Of a stretch of 64,000 nucleotides of DNA, positions 57,481 through 64,000 are shown piece by piece (the stretch's first letter is position 1; every line of letters begins with the position of its first letter). This stretch comes from Rhodotorula mucilaginosa (taxonomy: Eukaryota > Basidiomycota > Microbotryomycetes > Sporidiobolales > Sporidiobolaceae). The position numbers and the translations under genes are program-made. The stretch lies in contig CP137865.1 of the NCBI GenBank assembly GCA_034406715.1, positions 1 to 64,000 on the forward strand, written 5' to 3'. The notes beneath the pieces were generated by a model. That model made no database searches, was not told the DNA's origin, and was given only the letters and a program-made list of their open reading frames with translations.

Positions 57481-59803
57481 TTACTCGTCGATCCGGACCC
57501 CAACGGGTACCAACCTGATCCGCCTGCTCCTCCTCCCCTTCGTGCCTCTCCTCGTCCTGCTCCTCCCGTTGACGTGACCCTCCTCCTCCTCCTCCTCCTC
57601 CTCCTCCTCCTCCTCCTCCTCCTCCTCCTCCTCCTCCTCCTCCTCCTCCTCCTCCTCCTCCTCCTCCTCCTCCTCCTCCTCGTCGGCCTCCTCGGCGATC
57701 CCAGCCGCAAGGACGAAATCGATCAACTCGTCCGGCGCGTCTGTTTCAAAGAACCCGCCCGACGATGACGAGGACGACGACTTGGACGAGTCCCTCCCGT
57801 CTTCCTGTTCTTGATTTCCGTTTCGCGGCTTCGTCTCCGCGCCTTTGGTCCCTTTGGTTCCGCGATTTCGCGGCTTCGAGTCGGAGCGGTCATGAGACCA
57901 AGACGGAGACGGCGCGGCGGTCTTCCGAGCCGCCATCGCGTCGTCGTCGTCATCGTCCTCTTGGACTTGTACTTGGGCCGCCACCGACCCGAGTGCGCAC
58001 GCGGCAGCAGGAGAGGCGAGGAGCGCGTGAGAAGAAGCCGACGTCGTCTCGAGCGAGCGGTTCAGGAGCGTCTGTCTCGTGGCGTGTCGTGTCGTGCGCG
58101 GAGGTTAAATTCCCGCCGTGATGGGCAGAGGGGAGAAAGAGAGAAAATGGTCGAGAGAGGAGGAAGAAGGGGCCGCCGCATCATCAGAGTTAGCGGGAGA
58201 GATCACCATTTTTCGATACGGACATGTTCCCGGAGACAGCAGCCTATTCGGTGGAGGAGAAGAGACTCCCAAGAACGGGTGCAGAGAGAGAGATTGACAA
58301 AGAAAGGCAGTGGAGCAGAGGAAGGAAGACGGAAAAGGAGAGAGCTTTGACTCACCTCGAGAAGCAGTTTGAACTCGTGCACGCGTTCTTCTGAAGCGGC
58401 AGCGACGTCACGCGCGCGGCTCGGGCTCGACGACGACGCCGACGACGACGATGACGGAGCGAAGTCGAAGTCGAAGTCGAGGTCGGCTGCTCGGAGGTAC
58501 CGTCGCAGGTCAAATTTCTAAGCATCGATTTGCGCAGGGTGGAAGGGTCAGTCAGGCCTTCTAGCGCCGCGTTCGCCGCGCGAGACGCGGGGTGGTGAAA
58601 GGAGATGGCGGGACGATCCAACGTACCGACTCCTGTCCTCCATCTTCATTGACAGTACCGCCGGCTCCGTCCCTCGTCGTACTGGCGATGACCATCCCCT
58701 TCCTCCTCAGTATCTCTACCTGGTTCGACTCTGCCCATCTGGGGTCAAAGCGCTCGTCCGCCCTTTCGTCGACCAAGACGTGATCGATGAGGTCGCGCAA
58801 CCCGGTCTGTAAGAGGTTGAAACGCCGGTCGAGTTCGACGAGGCGGAGACGGGTTCGACTGTCCGTAGACGGGAGCGATTGGGGTGCAGTTGCAGTCGCA
58901 GGGCAAGAACGGTCAGCATCTCGGACGCCGTCCCTTCTCGTTCGTCCTGGACCCCGCAGACATTAGTCCCTTCAAAGCAAGGAGGGGAGCGCGACCCACC
59001 GAACAATCTCGCGCCCATCGGGTGCGGGCAGTGGCGGCTCGACAGCTTTGGCTTGCTCGATCCGTTCGGCAAACACGGCATGCATCGTCTCGGCGTCGTT
59101 CAAGTAGACGCGGTCACTGTATGGAGTTCCGCTCCGCTCGGAGCCAGAATTAGTGTAATTCGTTGGAATAAGTCTCTTGGGGCAAGTCGGCGCGTACCGC
59201 TCGAGGAGGGTTTCGGCGTCGACTTTGCGCGCTTTGGTCCACGCGAGCGCCGTTTCGAGTTCCGTCACCGTCTCGGCGAGGCGGGTCAGCGCTTCTGCCT
59301 CGGCCACAGATTTGTCGCGGTTCGAGAGTCGGTCGAGATCTGGACCTGTGTGCGCGCGGGAAGGGGGCGGGAGTCAGAAAAGAGAGCGAAGAAGACGGGC
59401 GGCTAGAGGCAAACGCACTCGTTTCCGTGACGGAGAGCGACGCCTCGAGATGCGCGACGGTGTATTCAGCATCTCGCAGGCGCTGCAATTCAAAGGGAGT
59501 GTGAACACGCGAGTCTGACGACAGGAACGAGACGACGGCGCTTGACTGACCCTCGAACCTCGACTCGGACGGTCCCCGACGACTTGCTGGCGCGGTTGAG
59601 CCAGCTCGGCTTCGATCTGCGGGTGTCCATTTGGCGCGTGTATCAGCTTGCGTCGTCGGGTCTACAGAGAGTGAAGGGCCTGGTGTGCATACGGCGGCGA
59701 TCTCGGCTCGCAAGCGGGCGTTGTCCTCCTCGCAAGCCAGCGCCTGTCGCTCGAGTGCCTCGACGTAGGCATTGTCGTCGGCCATCCGTTCGTCGTGCTG
59801 CAT
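57481..59803 (-). CDS. Coiled-coil protein of unknown function with a long poly-Glu tract
   Basis: I do not firmly recognise it. Start ATG 59801-59803 (MQHDERMADDNAYVEALERQ), or the internal MADD at 59785. The N-terminal third is a coiled coil: ALACEEDNARLRAEIAA, IEAELAQPRQQVVGDRPSRG, LRDAEYTVAHLEASLSVTET, EALTRLAETVTELETALAWT and VYLNDAETMHAVFAERIEQA. A helical block follows with LLQTGLRDLIDHVLVDERAD, PRWAESNQVEILRRKGMVIA and KFDLRRYLRAADLDFDF. The order of coiled coil then helical block resembles the kinetochore protein CENP-K/Sim4, but this is a weak guess. The C-terminal part holds EFKLLLE, TLLNRSLETTSASSHALLAS and an acidic tail with about 34 consecutive Glu, then a basic RGTKGRRSRRIRLVP end. 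Several introns of 70-280 nt. Roughly 530 residues. Confidence 0.62.
57579..57681. repeat. (CCT)34 trinucleotide repeat, in frame as poly-Glu on the minus strand
   Basis: About 34 perfect CCT units. In the minus-strand gene it reads GAG repeated, giving a homopolymeric glutamate tract. The absence of GAA codons points to recent expansion by slippage. Confidence 0.92.
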
Positions 59804-60755
59804 GGCTGGGCGTCTCGGTGAAGTCGAGAAGAGCTGACTTCTCCTGATCTCCAGCTGGCGAGGTCAGAGAATTCGCCGCACGTGACTCTCTCTCATCAGC
59901 CAATCAGAAGCGCCGAGCAGCAACGGCTCGGTCCTCCCTTCTCGCGCTATGCATCATGATCCAATTGGAAGCTCAGCGAGGCACGGGGCTTCTACGTATT
60001 CCTGCGCCTCACTCTCCGGCGACTGCGCACCTTGCTCTCCTCGCAGGCCGGACTCGAGCTTCCCGACTCCTTCCGAACAAGCTCGAGACGGTCCCCACCT
60101 CGTGGACATGCGTCTCGACGAATGCACCACGTGCACACGAGCTGTCGGCCACTCGCCAGCTAGGCGGCCCGCGACCCGCCCGACTCGACTCCAGCACAGC
60201 TTGCAATTAAAGGCAAGTACTCCTGAGGGTGCGCCGCCGCGGCCGGGTGCTGCAGCATCGGGACAGCTTGCCGACGGCACCACAGAAGAACTCGTGCACC
60301 ACAGGCGGGGCGAAGCTCTTGTACAGTATTGCGTGTGCATCGTGGCCTAAAGATGGCACCAGGTTCGGCGGCCTCCACTCCATGCCGGAAGTTGGGGTCC
60401 GGTGCTTTCGGAGCTCTCATTTCGACTACGTACAGTAGCTCCGACCCTTTAAATTGAGCGCGCGGGTTCCTCCGGCCCGCTTGCTACATATACCGCACCG
60501 CACGCGACGACCCTCATCGGAGCTAAAATCGCCGTCCGCAGTCTCGTCCGCCTCGGCGGCTAGCTTGCTATAGCCATGCGTGGGAGATTCCCCTCCCTCC
60601 ACCTTCGATGTCCCCGCTTTCCCCTCGAAGAGCTCGCCCGCATGTACATGTCAGCAGCAGCGAGCGTTGAAAGGTGGGGAACTCCCAAGCAGCTACTGTA
60701 TCCCTCCTGGCGCTTGTTCTCTCCCCTTTGGCATCCCGCATTCCGAGTCTGAAGC
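59804..60755. other. Divergent intergenic region of about 950 bp
   Basis: Upstream of the coiled-coil gene (-) and of the first carboxylesterase gene (+). A TATA-like ACATATAC is at 60486-60493, about 265 bp before the esterase start codon, which fits a regulated gene. Open frames at 59949-60440 have no recognisable similarity. Confidence 0.5.
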
Positions 60756-62778
60756 ATGCTGCGATCCGCGGTCCTCTTCCTCGCCGCCTGCGCTGCGAGT
60801 GCCGTCCTCGCTGCTCCAAGTGGCCACCACCCCTTGCTCTCGAAGCGCACCTCGCCCACCGAGCCTCCGCCCGTGATCGACCTCGGCTATGCGCGCGTGC
60901 AAGGCTACCTCAACTCGACCGACAGCCAATACTGGTGGAAAGGGATCCGGTACGCTTCCGCCGATCGGTTCCAGGCGCCGCGGACGCCCGCGACGCACAC
61001 CGCAGCTGTGTACAACGCGAGCGCGTACGGGCCGATTTGCTTCCAGGCGAGTGAAGGCGCCGTGACCCTTCAAGGGAAACCGCCTGTCGCAAACTTTACC
61101 ATCGCGAACCAGTCCGAGGACTGCTTGTACCTCAACATCAACGCACCCGCCGGCGCTTGCGAAGGTTCCAACTTGCCCGTCCTCGTCTGGATCCACGGAG
61201 GCGGTGAGTTATTCTCTGCCTCTTTCGCTTCCGAGTCGTTCACTGACGCGAGGATCGTCTCTTCTCTCTCCAGGCTATGCGGCCGGCTCGGCGGCTCAAG
61301 GCAGCGACTTTGCCGAGTTCATCACCAATGCCGGGGGGGACATTGTCGTCGTCACGATCCAGTACCGCCTCGGACCGTTCGGGTTCCTCGCCGGGCAAGA
61401 AACCGCCGACTTTGGTGCGCTCAACGCCGGTCTGCTGGACCAGGTACGTCGGCGGATCCGCGGATGCTCTCAAAACCCGACGATCCTATTTGCTGACCAC
61501 CTTCCCACGCGCGCACAGCAATTCGCCCTGCAGTGGGTGCAGCAGCACGTCAGCAAGTTTGGCGGCAACCCTTCGCACGTCACCATCTGGGGCGAGTCGG
61601 CCGGTGCCGGTTCCGTCCTGAACCAGATCCTCGCCAACGGCGGCAACACGCCCAAAGCCCTCGGGCTCAAGCAACCGCTCTTCCAAGCCGCGATCGGCTC
61701 GTCCGTCTTCCTCCCGACCCAGGTCGCCTATGACGCTCCGATTGCGGAAGAAATTTACCACGGTCTGGCCGACTTTGTCGGTTGCGGCAACTCATCGCAG
61801 GGTTCGTTCGCGTGCTTGCAAGCGAAGGATGCGGGGACGGTCGCGGCGGCGGCGCTCAACTTGTCGAAAGCTGCGCCAATCGGGTACTGGACCTACGTCC
61901 CTGTGCTCGAAGGTCAGGGTGGTTTCTTGCAGGAGCGAGCATCGCTGCTCCTCGCCAAAGGCAGCAAGAACCTGAACGGCGTGAGTTTTCTCTCGAGCTG
62001 TCTTGCAAGAAATGTGATGCGCTTTGAGACTGACTCCCCTCTCCCGCACTCGCGCCGCAGCTCAAGTTCCTCGGCATCAACAACCAGGACGAGGGTTACA
62101 TCTTCACCGACTCGTCCATCATCAACGACACGACCACCAATACCACTCAGCTCGGCAACCAGTTCAACAAGTTGCTCGCCGGCCTGTTCCCTCTCTTCAC
62201 CCCCGAGGAGATCCAGAGCGTCGCTGCTCAGTACCCGATCTCGGACGCTCCGTCAACCGGCAACACCTTCAACCGGATCTCGAACATCATCGCCGACTCG
62301 ACTTTCGTCTGCCCCGTGAGTCTCGAGTCGGGGGTGGGACAGATCAACGGCGACAAAGAACCTGACTGTTTAAACCACACATCCGCAGACATACTGGACC
62401 GCAGAAGCGTTCGGCTCGTCGGCCTGGAAGGGCATCTTTGACTACGGCGCAGCGACGCACGGCAGCGACGTCTCGTGGTACCAGGGCATGATCTGGAACG
62501 GCAAGCACTCGGTCTCTGCCGAGACTTCGTTCGCCGGCAGCTTCGAGGGCTTCATCCAGAGCTATGATCCGAACAACAACCCGGCGACCGAGATCAACCC
62601 GCACTGGGCGACGTTCGACTCGGGCGAGCAACTTTTGTTCAACACGACGAGTCGCAACACGCTGTCGGAAGCCGACCCGAGTATCGTTCAGACTTCGTCC
62701 ATCAAGGTGTACGGGACGACGCAGACCGCCAAGTGCGACTTTTGGCGTGGCAGCATCAGCGTCAATGCCGGGCTCTAA
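60756..62778 (+). CDS. Secreted type-B carboxylesterase/lipase, copy 1
   Basis: Alpha/beta-hydrolase that cleaves carboxylic ester bonds, probably extracellular. Start ATG 60756; the signal peptide [20 protein letters not shown] is followed by LLSKR, a likely Kex2 processing site. Four introns (61204-61273, 61444-61518, 61981-62060, 62316-62388) leave exactly 574 residues, the usual length. Motifs: [50 protein letters not shown] (oxyanion hole), [35 protein letters not shown] with nucleophile Ser, [14 protein letters not shown] with the acid Glu, and [14 protein letters not shown] with the catalytic His. Several N-X-S/T sites suggest glycosylation. A second copy follows in tandem. Relatives include fungal lipases and cholesterol esterases; the substrate is unknown. 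Confidence 0.94.
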
Positions 62779-63657
62779 TCGGAGACCTCTCTCCTCTCTC
62801 CCTTTCGCGTTCTTTCCTGGACAAATCTTCGTTTTTTCTTTCCGACCTTGTGAATAACGGCGCCCTCCTTCGAAAACTACCCCGGTCTACTTAGCGTACC
62901 TGGAATCCTAGCAGTATTGTGTATCAGTTGGACGTATGCGGTTCTGCCCGCTCGTGAAGTTCCTATCACTTCGCCGCCTGATCCAGCTCAGCTTCTTGCG
63001 AGGTCTCCTTTTTTCGTCCCTGCGCTTCGTTACTCGTACTCGCGGTCAATTGGCTTGAGCGGCGGTAGTCGACATATAAGACCATCGGAGCTAGGTAACC
63101 CTCCAGAGACACCGTCCGCGTACATGATGCTCTGGTCCCTGCTCTCCACGCTTTCATCGCGACTGACTCAGGACGGCCTATGCTCATCGAAGCGTTTGGG
63201 GCAGAACGGCATAGTGCAGCACTGCGAGTACTCTCGATCGGATCTTACCTCGGTCGCTTGTAAGAGCAGCTGCAGAGGGGCGGAGCAGACCGGTCGCTGC
63301 TTTCCGTCGATCGCGGACCCTCTCCTCCGTCAGTCCGCAGCACTACGTCGCTACCCCTTGACGAGGCTAATTTGAGAAGGAGGCGTCTACGCTAGTCAAG
63401 CGCGTTGCGTGGAGTTCGCACAAACAGCGGCTCCGCGAAATCATCCGGTCGGCGGATCCGTCGGCACCAAGTTCCCCTCAATATTGCGCCTCAATCTCCG
63501 CTCAGGGCTCAGGGCTCAGGGCTCACAACCACGCGGCAGGCTGCCCCACCGACCGACAAGCTGCACGTGAATCCAGTGGGAAAGCTGCTACACATGCTCT
63601 CTCTGCTTCTGATCGACTCCGCTACTCCTCCAAAGCGCGTAGACACCGACTCGCCGG
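62779..63657. other. Intergenic region between the tandem esterase genes
   Basis: About 880 bp holding the 3' flank of copy 1 and promoter of copy 2. A TATA-like ACATATAAG is at 63072-63080, rather far from the copy 2 ATG. CAGGGCT is repeated three times at about 63503-63524. No gene or obvious remnant of a further esterase copy was recognised. Confidence 0.55.
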
Positions 63658-64000
63658 CATGCTGCGTTCGATCCTGACGCTCGTCATCGCTTGCGCTGCC
63701 ATCATCCCGTCCACTGCTTCTCCGACTCCTATCCTTGCGAAACGCACATCGCCGACCGAACCGCCGCCCGTCATCGACCTGGGGTATTCGCGGGTCCAGG
63801 GCTACCTCAACTCGACCAACAGCCAGTACTATTGGAAAGGCGTCCGCTTCGCCTCCGCCGACCGGTTCCAGGCGCCTCGTACTCCCGATGCCCACACCGC
63901 GGTCATGAACGCGTCCGAGTACGGCCCTGCCTGTTGGCAAGCAGGTTTCGACGGCCAGGTGACTCTCGAGGGTCAGGGCCCGATCGTCAATTTCCCGGCG
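63658..64000 (+). CDS. Secreted type-B carboxylesterase/lipase, copy 2 (5' part, cut by window end)
   Basis: Start ATG 63658; the frame is open to the window edge, giving the first 114 residues. Signal peptide MLRSILTLVIACAAIIPSTA, then [20 protein letters not shown], nearly the same as [20 protein letters not shown] of copy 1. It continues [20 protein letters not shown] and FQAPRTPDAHTAVMN. Identity to copy 1 over this stretch is high but not complete, so it is an older tandem duplicate or one under divergence rather than a fresh copy. The catalytic residues lie beyond the window. Confidence 0.93.

Noticed and set aside
57433-57768. Leucine-rich open frame over the CCT repeat
   Set aside because: It is a translation of the trinucleotide repeat on the other strand of the poly-Glu gene, not a membrane protein.
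1-64000. Transposons, LTR elements, virus-like elements, CRISPR arrays, rRNA genes
   Set aside because: I looked for reverse-transcriptase, integrase, transposase or capsid-like protein motifs, long terminal or inverted repeats and repeat-spacer arrays, and saw none that I could support by eye.

Overview
The window reads as the left end of a nuclear chromosome from a GC-rich basidiomycete fungus. It opens with about eleven CCCTAA repeats (a TTAGGG-type telomere) and then carries densely packed, intron-rich genes. The introns are mostly 50-130 nt, with GTGAGT/GTGCGT-like donors, CTGAC/CTAAC branch points and CAG/TAG acceptors. The protein set fits fungi: Zn2Cys6 regulator, Kha1, Pom33, calcineurin B, CPL1-like secreted protein. 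The gene style and the CPL1-like protein suggest a Microbotryomycetes red yeast (Rhodotorula/Sporobolomyces relatives), but that rank is inference. I saw no transposon, retroelement, rRNA or tRNA gene, CRISPR array or virus-like element.

Layout. 1-68 telomere; 69-1110 subtelomere without a recognisable gene. On the minus strand follow RPC82 (Pol III subunit), a Pom33/TMEM33 protein, a 1,582-residue disordered protein of unknown role and a ChaC-type gamma-glutamylcyclotransferase (to 13.2 kb). A membrane-anchored amidohydrolase gene (+, 13.4-17.5 kb) carries one in-frame TAA. KHA1 K+/H+ antiporter (-), a PPR protein (-) and hydroxyacid-oxoacid transhydrogenase (+) run to 27.5 kb. Then come an unknown 1.2-kilo-residue protein (+), a PP2C phosphatase (+), a CPL1-like secreted protein (-), an FG nucleoporin of the Nup49/Nup58 type (-), calcineurin B (-) and an unknown single-pass membrane protein (+) up to 43.3 kb.

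From 43.7 to 53.0 kb lies a compact accessory cluster: an MFS transporter (-), a metal-dependent amidohydrolase (+) and a Zn2Cys6 transcription factor (+). This looks like uptake, cleavage and control of one small amide or peptide-like nutrient, by inference only. From 53.3 to 57.0 kb two subunits of the same translation factor, eIF3m (-) and eIF3f (+), are transcribed divergently from a 169-bp gap. A coiled-coil protein with a long poly-Glu tract follows. The window ends in two tandem secreted type-B carboxylesterase genes, the second cut by the window edge.

Most striking observations: a 2-nt internal exon that the reading frame of the 46.7-kb amidohydrolase appears to require; 10-nt and 19-nt microexons nearby; a start codon split by an intron; a G19AA tandem repeat inside an intron of eIF3m; and an essential Pol III gene only about 1 kb from the telomere. 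Exon models were built by eye from splice signals and frame. Where I give exact protein lengths, the exon sum is divisible by three.
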